DNA from: Shewanella japonica
Lineage (GTDB): Bacteria; Pseudomonadota; Gammaproteobacteria; Enterobacterales; Shewanellaceae
Length of the DNA: 64,000 bases
Direction: 5' to 3'
NCBI RefSeq assembly: GCF_002075795.1
Contig: NZ_CP020472.1
Span: 355,001 to 419,000, forward strand
Positions 26,529 through 37,550 of this stretch are shown piece after piece (positions within the stretch are counted from its first letter, which is position 1; the number at the start of each line of letters is the position of its first letter). The notes beneath the pieces were generated by a model. That model made no database searches and was not told the DNA's origin. It was given only the letters and a program-made list of their open reading frames with translations. The translations under genes were made by a program, and so were the position numbers.

Positions 26529-28646
26529 CTAGCGATTACGTGAGGTGCGCAAGACTTCTGGCAATACGCGAATACGGCGCATGACATTGGCGAGGTGAAC
26601 ACGATCATCAACCGAGATACGCAGGTTAATGAGGTAAACACGGCCATCGCGTTCTTCAGTGCTCAAGTTATGAATGTTTGAGCCTGCCGCAGCGATAATA
26701 TTGGTGATCTTAGCTAGAGCGCCTTGATGGTTAACAATTTCAACCCGCAAGTTAGCTTGGTAAGTTTCGCCTTCAACGTTATCCCAATGTACTGGAATAT
26801 ATTTATCAGGCTCACCTTGATAACCTCGAATATTGGCGCAGTTTTCCATGTGAACCACTAAGCCTTTACCAGGACTCACGTGGGCAACGACGGCATCACC
26901 AGGAATAGGGCGACAACAGTTTGCGAAGGTAACAAGCATACCTTCAGCACCACGAATCGGCATTAGATGCTCTTCGTGATCGTCGTCATCTTCGTTCTTA
27001 GTCGTGAGGTTCTTACCCAGTAATCGCTGAGCAATCACAATGCTCATGGCATTACCTAAGCCGATATCCGCCAAGAGTGACTCTAAATCGTCATGTTTGG
27101 TTTCAGAGATGACCTTATCCAGTTGCTCAGCATCAATGCTATCAAGCTTGGTTTCACCCAAGGCATGATTTAATAGGCGTTTACCTAATGCAACAGCATC
27201 GTCACTGGTCAAGCTCTTCAGTACTTGACGGATTTTACCGCGCGCTTTACCTGTTACCACAAAGTTTAACCAAGCGGCATTTGGACGTGCGCCCTTAGCG
27301 GTAATAATTTCAACAGTTTGACCGGAAATCAGTGGCTGACTGAGTGGGTATGCTTGACGGTTTACACGTGCGCCAACACAGGTATTACCCACATCAGTAT
27401 GCACTTCGTAAGCAAAATCGACAGCAGTCGAGTTAACCGGAAGTTCTAAAATACGACCTTCAGGCGTGAAGGCGTAAATTTCTTCTGGGAAGAGTTCGGT
27501 TTTAACGTTTTCCACAAACTCAAATGAACTACTGGCGCTTTGTTGCAGCTCCAGCAGACTTTGCATCCATTTATGGGCACGAATTTGAGTGGTACTTTGT
27601 TGCGAACTACTGGTGCCGCTTTTATACATCCAATGAGCAGCAACCCCTTTATCTGCCATTAAGTCCATTTCTTCAGTACGAATTTGAACTTCAACAGGAA
27701 CCGCATGAGGGCCAAATAATGAGGTATGCAATGATTGGTAACCATTGGCTTTTGGAATCGCAATATAATCTTTAAAACGCCCAGGGTGTGGCTTATAAAG
27801 ACCATGCATGGCACCTAATACGCGGTAACAGGTATCAATGGAATCGACCATGACTCTGAACGCATAGATATCCATGACTTCTTGAAACTGCAGTTCTTTA
27901 TTGCTCATCTTACGATAGATGGAATAAAGGTTTTTCTCACGACCTTTGACAGTGCCTTTAATGCCGGCATCTTCAAGACGAGTCGTAATCGCACCTTCAA
28001 TACTGTTAATCAGTTCTTTTCTATTACCACGGGCTGCTTTAACGACTTCTTTAAGCACACGGTAGCGCATTGGATAATAGGCTTGGAAACCTAAATCCTC
28101 TAACTCGCTTTTGATATTATGAATACCAAGACGGTTGGCGATCGGTGCGTAAATTTCTAAGGTTTCGCGAGCAATACGACGACGCTTGTCAGGACGTAAT
28201 GCACCCAAAGTACGCATATTATGCGTTCTGTCAGCAAGCTTGATCAAAATAACGCGGATATCCTGCGTCATTGCCATCATCATCTTGCGGAAGTTTTCGG
28301 CTTGGGCTTCTTTTTTATCGCGAAACTTAATTTTATCGAGTTTTGACACACCCTCAACGAGTTCAGCCACGGTTACGCCAAATAACTCAGTGAGTTCTTC
28401 TTTGGTAACAGGGGTATCTTCGATGGTGTCATGAAGCAGGGCTGCCATTAATGTCTCGTGATCAAGACGCATGTCAGCCACAATGCGGGCTACCGCAACG
28501 GGATGGGTAATATAGGGTTCGCCACTTGTGCGCATTTGCCCTTCATGGGCATCACGCGCAACAATGTACGCCTGCTTGAGTAACTCTACTTGCGCGGGTT
28601 CTAGATAACCTGACGCAGACTCCTTAAGACCTTCAAACAGATACAA
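26529..28646 (-). CDS. spoT: Bifunctional (p)ppGpp synthase/hydrolase SpoT
   Basis: A 705-residue RelA/SpoT homologue with all domains in order. The HD hydrolase has HDTIEDT at residues 72-78. The synthetase domain follows, with the charged motif RFKD at 290-293, which is the form found in bifunctional enzymes rather than the ExDD of RelA. TGS is near 387-447 (FTPEGRILELP), then the helical/zinc-finger-like region with ANCCRPIPGD, and the ACT domain is near 627-700. It should degrade and, under some starvation signals, make (p)ppGpp. It lies 13 bp after the rpoZ stop, in the conserved gmk-rpoZ-spoT order. Confidence 0.97.
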   Translation of the reverse strand: MYLFEGLKESASGYLEPAQVELLKQAYIVARDAHEGQMRTSGEPYITHPVAVARIVADMRLDHETLMAALLHDTIEDTPVTKEELTELFGVTVAELVEGVSKLDKIKFRDKKEAQAENFRKMMMAMTQDIRVILIKLADRTHNMRTLGALRPDKRRRIARETLEIYAPIANRLGIHNIKSELEDLGFQAYYPMRYRVLKEVVKAARGNRKELINSIEGAITTRLEDAGIKGTVKGREKNLYSIYRKMSNKELQFQEVMDIYAFRVMVDSIDTCYRVLGAMHGLYKPHPGRFKDYIAIPKANGYQSLHTSLFGPHAVPVEVQIRTEEMDLMADKGVAAHWMYKSGTSSSQQSTTQIRAHKWMQSLLELQQSASSSFEFVENVKTELFPEEIYAFTPEGRILELPVNSTAVDFAYEVHTDVGNTCVGARVNRQAYPLSQPLISGQTVEIITAKGARPNAAWLNFVVTGKARGKIRQVLKSLTSDDAVALGKRLLNHALGETKLDSIDAEQLDKVISETKHDDLESLLADIGLGNAMSIVIAQRLLGKNLTTKNEDDDDHEEHLMPIRGAEGMLVTFANCCRPIPGDAVVAHVSPGKGLVVHMENCANIRGYQGEPDKYIPVHWDNVEGETYQANLRVEIVNHQGALAKITNIIAAAGSNIHNLSTEERDGRVYLINLRISVDDRVHLANVMRRIRVLPEVLRTSRNR

Positions 28647-28659
28647 GTGGCGCTACTCC

Positions 28660-28938
28660 TTAAAGCGTACGGCCTTCAGCAATTGCTGCAACAGCAGCAA
28701 TTTCAGCGGCTTCACGCTCACGAACAGTTTGACGTTCGTCAGCATCTAAAGTGTTAGAGGTGACTAAGCCTAATTCGATTTCGCGTAGAGCGATAACCGT
28801 TGGCTTATCATTCATCTCTTCAACCATAGGGTCTTTACCTTGCACAGCGATTTGGCGTGCACGACGCGCTGCAACCAGGATCATGTCAAAACGGTTGCCG
28901 ATTTGTTCTACGGCGTCTTCTACAGTTACGCGAGCCAT
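28660..28938 (-). CDS. rpoZ: RNA polymerase omega subunit
   Basis: A 92-residue protein starting [20 protein letters not shown], with [10 protein letters not shown], the conserved core of omega that clamps the C-terminus of beta-prime. Omega also forms one of the ppGpp-binding sites of the polymerase, which fits its position directly before spoT. It lies 61 bp after the gmk stop. Confidence 0.97.
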   Translation of the reverse strand: MARVTVEDAVEQIGNRFDMILVAARRARQIAVQGKDPMVEEMNDKPTVIALREIELGLVTSNTLDADERQTVREREAAEIAAVAAIAEGRTL

Positions 28939-28999
28939 GTGGTGAAACTCCAGTGTTATCTATGGGAAAAAAATGACGCAAAATTGTACACTATGACAA

Positions 29000-29623
29000 T
29001 TAATCTGCCAACAGATCGTTAATCATACCACTGTGAGTATGGATCTGACTAGCGCAGGTTGATCTTTGACTGCGAATGATCGCGCAAAGATCGCCTAAAG
29101 CTACGTCAAAATCATCATTTACAATAATATAATCTGCATCTTTATAGTGTGACATTTCTGATACAGCCTCAGCCATACGTCCGTCAATGACGTCTTGGCT
29201 GTCTTGACCACGGCCAGTTAAACGGCGTTCAAGTTCAGCCCTTGAAGGAGGTAAAATAAATACCCCAATGGCTTCTGGCATGAGTTTTTTGACTTGTTCA
29301 GCGCCTTGCCAATCAATATCTAAAAATACATCAATACCATTTGCTAATGTTTGTTCAATAACCGTGCGGGATGTGCCGTAATAGTTACCAAACACTTCAG
29401 CCCATTCAAAGAAGGATTCTTCAGCAATAAGCGCTTTGAACTCTTCAACCGAGACAAAGTGATAATGTTGACCATTCACTTCACCTGGACGTGGCTGACG
29501 GGTGGTATGAGACACAGACACTTGCATGTCGCTTGGCTTATCTTTCAGTAAAGCAGAGATAAGTGAAGATTTACCGGCGCCACTTGGGGCAGACACAATA
29601 AATAGATTTCCTCGAGCGCTCAT
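29000..29623 (-). CDS. gmk: Guanylate kinase
   Basis: About 207 residues from the ATG at 29623 ([10 protein letters not shown]). The frame is open upstream to 29758 but that part is hydrophobic and unlike any guanylate kinase, so I exclude it. The P-loop [11 protein letters not shown] is at residues 11-21, and the GMP-binding [14 protein letters not shown] follows near 40. The enzyme phosphorylates GMP to GDP with ATP. It heads the gmk-rpoZ-spoT-ridA group, linking guanine nucleotide supply to (p)ppGpp metabolism. Confidence 0.96.
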   Translation of the reverse strand: MSARGNLFIVSAPSGAGKSSLISALLKDKPSDMQVSVSHTTRQPRPGEVNGQHYHFVSVEEFKALIAEESFFEWAEVFGNYYGTSRTVIEQTLANGIDVFLDIDWQGAEQVKKLMPEAIGVFILPPSRAELERRLTGRGQDSQDVIDGRMAEAVSEMSHYKDADYIIVNDDFDVALGDLCAIIRSQRSTCASQIHTHSGMINDLLAD

Positions 29624-29966
29624 AGTGCAATTTCCAACCAGATTATTTATCAGGCCGAGTATTATACTCAAAGCCATACAATTTGCGAGATTTGTGATAG
29701 AGAAAAATGCAAAAATCTGCACTAAAAATAGCAAAGAATTCTGCGTTGAATTTAGCACTCAATCCCCGACTGCTATAGATGCAGCACCTATCTAGCCTGA
29801 ATTTAACCTTAATCGAAAAAGACAATGGATAAGTTTCCCCTTCGATTTAGTACCAAATAGTGCTTTTTAGCATTTTTTTGTGCCATTTTACGTGGGTTTC
29901 ACTGACTTTAGCGTTGAAATTGTTTAGTCTGCCAACAGTTCATTTATTTAGATATTGGGATTGCTT

Positions 29967-31187
29967 GTGTCATTCGCCTCCTTATTTTGTCGCCAAGGTC
30001 GAGATAACGGCCTAAGAGCCTTAGCCATTCAATTAAGCTGCTTAGTCTTTGTGTTATTGATTGCGCTACTTTTTTCAAACTCGATTGTGACATTAATTGC
30101 AGCTGTCTTAGCGTTACCTATTTGCGCGTTAAGCACTTTACGTCGCTTAAAAGATGCGGCTAAACCCAATACGTTGCTTGCGATCCCTGTACTGTTGTTG
30201 CTGCTGTTTAGTATGTCGCTCAGTTTTAGCTTCCCTGTGGCTGTGTCTAGTATTGTTTTTATTCTTGCTGCGCTGACAGCGGGTGGCTTTGCTTGGCTTG
30301 CTGCGCCTAAAACAAATCAGCGTAAACCTGCTTATGTTATGGGCTACTTTGGGCCTCATGCTAAAGCATCGGTAAAGCTTGGCGATGTACGCCGAAGACA
30401 AGAGCCAGTTATGGGCGGCGAGCATGCGTTTTCATCAATGACTGAAGATAATGAGCAATCTGTTTATGATGCCGATGATGTCAGTTATGAGCCAGGTTAT
30501 CAGCATGAAACCGTTTATAAAGATGATATTAAAGCCCAACAACATAATATTGATGAGCAAGCCGCTTATGAAAGCGATGATAAACCGACCTACCGAGTTG
30601 ACCGTGGTGCATTAGAGTCTGGCTCGTTATCTGAACTGCTAAAGTCATGGCTTGTTTGGGGACAAAACAATCAAAAAACGCTAATGATGCTAGCTAAAGG
30701 GCTGGGTGTTGTTAGTGTCATTACGGTAATTATTTACCTCATAAGCTTACTATTTACTAACAGCGATGTTGAACAAGAGCCAGTAGAAATAGCGCCTATC
30801 GAGCAGCCTGCAATCATTAGCGAGACAGCCAGAGTTAAGCTACCAGATGGGTTTTGGCTGATTTTACAACAAGACATTTTAATCATTCGCTGGTTAGGTG
30901 ATGAAGGCGATGCGCAATCTATTTGGCGTTTAGATAACGCAGAAGGTGATAAACGCTGTGCTGAATTAGTGTTTAACGACGGCAGCAAATTCCGCCCTAT
31001 GCAGGTAGATTTAATGGCAGACAGCGGTACTGAAGCTCGTTTTTCTCCTCTAGATAACGCTAAGATCATCAACAATATAGCCATGCGAGGTAGTTTTAAA
31101 ATGTGCGGATTTAATTTTAGTTTGAAGGGCAGCCAAGCAACATTGTCTAGTCAACCTGATTTTGCGCACTACTTAAAAAGCCTTTAA
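29967..31187 (+). CDS. Uncharacterised membrane protein
   Basis: About 406 residues. GTG at 29967 (then SFASLFCRQGRDNG) with GGGA 6 bp upstream is my preferred start; TTG at 29955 is the other option. Two or three pairs of TM helices lie between residues 15 and 110 (LSCLVFVLLIALLF, TLLAIPVLLLLLF, AALTAGGFAWLA). A charged, Asp/Glu/Tyr-rich cytoplasmic-like segment follows (about 150-215), then one more TM helix near 240 and a soluble beta-rich C-terminal domain of about 140 residues with LPDGFWLILQQD. I do not recognise the family. It is divergent from gmk and stands alone. Confidence 0.7.
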   Translation: MSFASLFCRQGRDNGLRALAIQLSCLVFVLLIALLFSNSIVTLIAAVLALPICALSTLRRLKDAAKPNTLLAIPVLLLLLFSMSLSFSFPVAVSSIVFILAALTAGGFAWLAAPKTNQRKPAYVMGYFGPHAKASVKLGDVRRRQEPVMGGEHAFSSMTEDNEQSVYDADDVSYEPGYQHETVYKDDIKAQQHNIDEQAAYESDDKPTYRVDRGALESGSLSELLKSWLVWGQNNQKTLMMLAKGLGVVSVITVIIYLISLLFTNSDVEQEPVEIAPIEQPAIISETARVKLPDGFWLILQQDILIIRWLGDEGDAQSIWRLDNAEGDKRCAELVFNDGSKFRPMQVDLMADSGTEARFSPLDNAKIINNIAMRGSFKMCGFNFSLKGSQATLSSQPDFAHYLKSL

Positions 31188-31312
31188 CCTCGTGAGATAG
31201 TGGGAATAGTGTCGTTTTTGTTGAGTTTTAAGGCATTACTGGTGCATAGCTAGTCTTGTGCTCAGGGATGGATTAGACTATCGGGCTCGCGATAAAAAAT
31301 ATGGAGTGTTGG

Positions 31313-32380
31313 GTGGTGGAGTTTATTAGGCAAACAATTTTGCCTTTGTATGGAATTACTGATGAAAATGCCAGTATTGCCCCGTTAGGCAATGGCCATA
31401 TTAACCAAACCTTTTTGGTGAGATGGTCTACAGGGCAACTTGTGCTACAGCAAATTAATACTACTGTGTTTACCGAGCCAGACGTATTAATCGATAATGC
31501 GGCAAAAGTCAGTCATCACCTAATACAAAAGTCCACTCTTGGTGAGTATCAACTTGATGTCATTTCGCCTGTTGTATTAAAAGATGGTCGCTTATCTGTC
31601 GACCTTGGTGATAGAGGTTACTGGCGCGCCATTAGCTACTTAGCTAACAGCCATACGATTGAAGTCGTCACCAATACTGAGCAAGCTGAAATGGCGGCCA
31701 GTGCTTTTGGTCACTTCGCTTTTGCATTAAGTGACTTAGATGCCAACAGCCTAGTCGATGTTATTCCCAACTTTTTAAACTTACCGCAACGTATCGAGCA
31801 GCTTAAACAAGCCATTGCCGAAGATAACGTTGGCAGGCTTGAGCATTGTAAGCCTTGGGCTGACTTTGTGCTTTCTCAGCAGGCACTTTTCGCAGAGCTT
31901 GAACAAATAGAAAGCCAATTACCGCTGCGTGTTTGCCATAACGATACCAAAATCAACAACATGCTATTCGATAAACGTGACATGTCGAGCATGGCAGTTA
32001 TTGATATCGACACCTGCATGAAAGGCTACTTAATGTATGACTTTGGTGATATGGTGCGCGCGTTTTGCTCGCCAGAGGAAGAAGACTCAACAGCACTTGA
32101 TAAGGTCGTTGCTCGTCCTGAAATCATTGCTGCAGCCACCCAAGCGTATACCGACCAATTAGCTGCAATTTTAACCCCGCTAGAAAAACGTAGTTTGTGG
32201 TTAGGCATAAAGGTAATGGCGTTAATGCTAGGGTCGCGCTTTTTAACCGATCACTTAAATGGCGATGTGTATTTTGGTATTCATCGCGAAGGCCATAACC
32301 TCGACAGAGCTGCCAACCAGTTAACCGTATACAAAAGCTTAGTTGCACAAGAAGCGCAACTGATGACGCTATTTGAATAA
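31313..32380 (+). CDS. Aminoglycoside phosphotransferase-fold kinase (N-acetylhexosamine kinase-like)
   Basis: About 355 residues. I prefer GTG at 31313 (or 31316) because GGAG lies just before it, whereas the ATG at 31301 has no RBS; the choice changes only four residues. The APH-type Brenner motif HNDTKINNML near residue 215 holds the catalytic Asp, and the metal-binding Asp follows in VIDIDTCMKG. The N-terminal LVLQQINTTVFTEPD resembles the N-acetylhexosamine 1-kinase branch. The substrate is not certain; a small sugar or amino alcohol is likely. The next gene, a nucleotide phosphatase, follows 33 bp later on the same strand. Confidence 0.78.
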   Translation: MVEFIRQTILPLYGITDENASIAPLGNGHINQTFLVRWSTGQLVLQQINTTVFTEPDVLIDNAAKVSHHLIQKSTLGEYQLDVISPVVLKDGRLSVDLGDRGYWRAISYLANSHTIEVVTNTEQAEMAASAFGHFAFALSDLDANSLVDVIPNFLNLPQRIEQLKQAIAEDNVGRLEHCKPWADFVLSQQALFAELEQIESQLPLRVCHNDTKINNMLFDKRDMSSMAVIDIDTCMKGYLMYDFGDMVRAFCSPEEEDSTALDKVVARPEIIAAATQAYTDQLAAILTPLEKRSLWLGIKVMALMLGSRFLTDHLNGDVYFGIHREGHNLDRAANQLTVYKSLVAQEAQLMTLFE

Positions 32381-32413
32381 TTCAGTCACTGTATATATCA
32401 GTAAGGGTAAATC

Positions 32414-33097
32414 ATGAAGTACCAATGGATTTTGTTTGATGCCGACGAAACCCTATTTGATTTTGATATTTTTGCTGGTTTACAGCTGATGTTCTCTCGC
32501 TTTGATATCGAATTTAATGCCAGTGATTTCGCTTTTTATCAAACCGTAAATAAGCAGTTATGGGTTGATTATCAGCAAGGATTAATCGATGCCGCGGAGC
32601 TGCAACACACACGCTTTTTACACTGGGCGACCAAATTAGGCTTAACGACCAAGCAGCTTAATAGCGACTTTTTAGCTGCTATGGCTGATATTTGTCAGCC
32701 GTTACCGGGCGCTAAAAAACTCATTAACAGTTTAGAAGGTAAAGCCAGTTTAGGGATCATCACTAACGGCTTAACAGAATTACAAAATGTGCGATTAGAA
32801 CGCACTGGATTTAAACCCTCTTTTGAACACGTAGTGATTTCTGAACAGTTTGGCAAAGCTAAGCCCGATGTGAGTATTTTTGAGCACACGTTTGAGTTAA
32901 TGGGTCATCCAGACAAAAACACTGTATTGATGGTGGGTGATAACCTGCATTCGGATATTCTTGGTGGCGTTAATGCAGGTATTGATACCTGTTGGCTTAA
33001 TCACCATGGAAAGGATGTAGTCGATGGGATTACCCCCACCTTTGAAGTCAAAGACTTGCATCAACTGCACGATAAATTGCACTCAGGTCGCCGCTAA
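32414..33097 (+). CDS. yjjG: HAD-family pyrimidine 5'-nucleotidase (YjjG)
   Basis: A 227-residue HAD phosphatase. Motif I DADETLFDFD gives the nucleophile Asp at residue 9, motif II is IITNGL, the Lys of motif III is in FGKAKPD and motif IV is VGDNLHSDILGG. The length, the DETL form of motif I and the C1 helical cap fit YjjG/YfnB, which dephosphorylates dUMP, dTMP and non-canonical pyrimidine nucleotides (house-cleaning). A palindromic terminator lies 40 bp downstream. Confidence 0.88.
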   Translation: MKYQWILFDADETLFDFDIFAGLQLMFSRFDIEFNASDFAFYQTVNKQLWVDYQQGLIDAAELQHTRFLHWATKLGLTTKQLNSDFLAAMADICQPLPGAKKLINSLEGKASLGIITNGLTELQNVRLERTGFKPSFEHVVISEQFGKAKPDVSIFEHTFELMGHPDKNTVLMVGDNLHSDILGGVNAGIDTCWLNHHGKDVVDGITPTFEVKDLHQLHDKLHSGRR

Positions 33098-33136
33098 ACC
33101 TCTTTTTTAGATAGCTTAACGTCAGTGCCATCATTA

Positions 33137-33166
33137 ATAAAAAGCCACTCAATTGAGTGGCTTTTT
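33137..33166. terminator. Bidirectional terminator between yjjG and the MscS gene
   Basis: An uninterrupted palindrome (AAAAAGCCACTCAATT then its complement) with A-run before and T-run after, placed between convergent genes, so it can serve both strands. Confidence 0.85.
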
Positions 33167-33183
33167 CGTTCAGTTTGTAAGAG

Positions 33184-34035
33184 TTATTCGCTTGCCGCAG
33201 ACTTTGGAAATGCCTTATGAAAAGCAATCATAAAGTCTTCTCTAATATGTTGCTCTAAATGAGTTGCACGTTCAGTCGGGCAAAAAATCATGATATTCAC
33301 TAGTTGCTCGCCAGCAGGCCCACTATGGATATGAATATGAGGCTCTGGCCCTGGCAAATCGACCCCTGCATGCTTTTCTATCACATTGTTGTAGCGGGTG
33401 GCGACTTCTAAAAAGTCTTCGCAGTGAGCTTCAATTTTTTCAACTAAATCAGGGAACAGCGGATACAAGTTTACAAACTCAACCACTGTAATCGTAAAGC
33501 TGTGGTACACATAGCGTTTCATAAAGTTAAGGTTTTTCACCGCATAACTAAAGAACATACTATTAGGGAAGGTGACTGTTTTCCCCGTGTAATGGTACTG
33601 ACCATGGTGTAAATCAATCTCTTGGATCACCGTCGCCATTAGATTGTGCTCGATGACCTCACCACACAGCTTGCCCACTTCAATCCAGTCGCCAATTACA
33701 AATGAGCGTGAGCTTGCACGTTGTATCGAGCCGGTAAAACACAAAATGATTTCTTTTGACGCCACCACAAAGGCAATCGCAATAGCCGTGACTGATAGTG
33801 CAAATTTATTAATCTCGGTTTGCCACAGTAAAAACAACACCATGACGATTAAAATAAAGGTGCCGTTTTTGGTGCGAGACATCCATTTACGTTGGCCTTC
33901 ACTCACAAAAGCCACATCACCCCGGATCTTAGACACCACAAAGCGTTTAAGCATCGACAGCAGTAGGATAATTAGTACAGTAACAAACAACTTATAAGTT
34001 GCTAAAAAATCAATGACGATAGTAACTTGTTCCAC
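33184..34035 (-). CDS. MscS-family mechanosensitive channel protein
   Basis: A 283-residue protein with TM helices near residues 10-28, 52-68 and 78-98. The pore-lining TM3 equivalent (ALSVTAIAIAFVVASKEII) is followed by the beta domain starting FTGSIQRASSRSFVIGDWIEVG, the typical MscS signature. The C-terminal part is an alpha/beta domain with HIHIHSGPAGEQ. It would open under membrane tension and release solutes. It converges on yjjG. It lies next to the left side of the putative island, and I cannot say whether it belongs to it. Confidence 0.87.
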   Translation of the reverse strand: MEQVTIVIDFLATYKLFVTVLIILLLSMLKRFVVSKIRGDVAFVSEGQRKWMSRTKNGTFILIVMVLFLLWQTEINKFALSVTAIAIAFVVASKEIILCFTGSIQRASSRSFVIGDWIEVGKLCGEVIEHNLMATVIQEIDLHHGQYHYTGKTVTFPNSMFFSYAVKNLNFMKRYVYHSFTITVVEFVNLYPLFPDLVEKIEAHCEDFLEVATRYNNVIEKHAGVDLPGPEPHIHIHSGPAGEQLVNIMIFCPTERATHLEQHIREDFMIAFHKAFPKSAASE

Positions 34036-34181
34036 AAAACCTTCTTTAAATTTGGCGGGTTAGGGTGATCAATATGAAAAGTGACTTTAGCATAGTAGAA
34101 ATAAAAGTCAGCGATAACTTTTGTAATTGATGAAGGATATTTAAAAGCCGTTTAAATGCTCAGCTAACGACTATAAACTTA

Positions 34182-34209
34182 TTGCCTAGAAGTCTAAGCC
34201 TGGTATGAT
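34182..34209 (+). promoter_or_regulatory. Putative sigma70 promoter of DNA methyltransferase gene
   Basis: TTGCCT (34182-34187) and TATGAT (34204-34209) are separated by 16 bp. TGG directly before the -10 makes it an extended -10. Transcription would start near 34216, about 30 bp before the ATG. Confidence 0.5.
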
Positions 34210-34244
34210 TGCCTAGCATTTTTCTTTATAAAGCAAAGTAGTCA

Positions 34245-35771
34245 ATGGAAACAGGTGAAGTTTTAGTTATAGATTTGTTCGCAGGGCCAGGAGGCTTAGG
34301 CGAAGGAGTCTCTTCTTGTGTTCACGAAAATGGTAATAAACCATTTCAAATTGGTGTTTCTGTTGAAAAAGAACCATCTGCACATAAGACACTCACGACT
34401 AGAGCTTTCTATAGAAAAATTATAGAAACCGAAGATGGATTATCAAGCTATCAATCGTATCTTTATAATGAGCTAACTCGCTCAGAGCTATTCGACCGTT
34501 TCCCTATACAAGCAGCTGAAGCGCAGCAAGAAACCTTGTTTAAACCGCATGCATTAGGAGCAGACAATAAAGACATCCATGAACGTATCAGAGAGTTAGT
34601 GAACGCTCATGGTGAGAAGCCAAAAGTTGTTATCGGAGGCCCTCCATGCCAAGCATATTCAATGGCAGGCCGGTCACGCAACGCCGGTATAAAAGATTAT
34701 GTCGCCAAAAAGGACCTTAGACACTTTTTATACAAAGAGTATCTAAAGGTGCTTTCTATTGCCCAGCCTGATGTTTTTATTATGGAAAACGTTCGTGGAA
34801 TTCTATCTGCAAAGGTAGATGGTGAAATTATGTTTCCGCGAATTTTGAAAGATTTACGTAGCCCCGGTCGAATAACAAAAATAGCGACACCTAGGTATAA
34901 AGTTTTTTCCTTAGTGGTAGGCACTGAAAACGTAAATAACCCTTCATACGATGACCCTACGGATTTTCTGATTAAGGCTGAGAACTATGGTGTACCTCAA
35001 GCTCGCCACCGTGTGATTTTATTAGGTGTTCGTGCTGACGTTGAAGGAGTTCCTAGGACGCTGGCGCGAAGAAAAAGGCAAACGACAGTAGATCAAGTTT
35101 TATCTGATTTGCCTAAGCTGAGAAGTGGTTTTTCTAAGCGTAAAGATGAAGTGAAAGAATGGGAAAGAGCTGTTTCAAAGAATGGAACTCAAGTTAAGAA
35201 GTTGCTGAGAAAGCAATTTAAGAATGCTCAAGATTTAGACCTTAAGCCTTTTAAAAGGCTTAACAGAAGTGAGATTCAGCCTGTAACTCACCCTGAAAAA
35301 ATGCCAATTCACCTGATTCAGTGGTATCGCAATAATGCTCCAACTAGTGTGCTTAATCATGAGACTCGTGGCCATATGGAAAGTGATTTGTTGCGCTATG
35401 CATTCAGCGCTGCGTATACCAAGTTGAGTGGTGGAACGTCACCAAAGGCTAGGGACTTTCCTGACGCTCTTGCTCCTGAACACGAAAACTGGAAGTCGGG
35501 CGCTCATGCAGACCGCTTTAGAACACAAGCTGCGAACAAGTGCTCAACGACTGTTACTAGTCACATTTCAAAAGACGGCCACTATTTTATTCATTATGAC
35601 CCTAAACAATGCCGCAGCCTAACGGTACGCGAAGCTGCTCGTTTACAGACGTTTCCTGATAACTATAAGTTTGAAGGGAATAGAACACAACAATACGTAC
35701 AAGTAGGAAATGCTGTGCCACCATATTTAGCACAGCAGATTGGTAAGGTTGTATTAGAGTTACTTAGTTAG
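34245..35771 (+). CDS. DNA (cytosine-5-)-methyltransferase
   Basis: A 508-residue C5-cytosine methylase with the ordered motifs: I VIDLFAGPGGLGEG (8-21), IV GGPPCQAYSMAG with the catalytic Cys135, VI MENVRG (180-185), VIII PQARHR (251-256), IX VREAARLQTFP near 470 and X VQVGNAVPPYLAQQIG near 485-500. The variable target-recognition region lies between about 290 and 430, but the sequence recognised cannot be predicted. No Vsr nuclease or typical type II endonuclease is adjacent. The neighbours are IS remnants and then the convergent receiver/ATPase pair and the integrase, so this is island cargo. Confidence 0.93.
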   Translation: METGEVLVIDLFAGPGGLGEGVSSCVHENGNKPFQIGVSVEKEPSAHKTLTTRAFYRKIIETEDGLSSYQSYLYNELTRSELFDRFPIQAAEAQQETLFKPHALGADNKDIHERIRELVNAHGEKPKVVIGGPPCQAYSMAGRSRNAGIKDYVAKKDLRHFLYKEYLKVLSIAQPDVFIMENVRGILSAKVDGEIMFPRILKDLRSPGRITKIATPRYKVFSLVVGTENVNNPSYDDPTDFLIKAENYGVPQARHRVILLGVRADVEGVPRTLARRKRQTTVDQVLSDLPKLRSGFSKRKDEVKEWERAVSKNGTQVKKLLRKQFKNAQDLDLKPFKRLNRSEIQPVTHPEKMPIHLIQWYRNNAPTSVLNHETRGHMESDLLRYAFSAAYTKLSGGTSPKARDFPDALAPEHENWKSGAHADRFRTQAANKCSTTVTSHISKDGHYFIHYDPKQCRSLTVREAARLQTFPDNYKFEGNRTQQYVQVGNAVPPYLAQQIGKVVLELLS

Positions 35772-35838
35772 TGTCACTGAAGATGAGAATAGTCGGGAGT
35801 ACTTATTTGGCTAGAATAAGCGCCTAGACGATCAATAA

Positions 35839-37539
<1,701 letters not shown>

Positions 37540-37550
<11 letters not shown>

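Noticed and set aside
29624..29758. N-terminal extension of guanylate kinase
   Set aside because: Hydrophobic and unlike the family; the ATG at 29623 directly precedes the P-loop region at the usual distance.
33184..33200. GTTATTCGCTT-like match to the yicC 3' end (TTATTCGATATTTTGG) as the left att site
   Set aside because: Only about eight bases match, it lies within the MscS coding end, and the flanking bases do not continue the match.
33184..34035. MscS gene as part of the island
   Set aside because: It may be core: it faces yjjG across a shared bidirectional terminator. Without a left att site its membership cannot be decided, so it was left outside.
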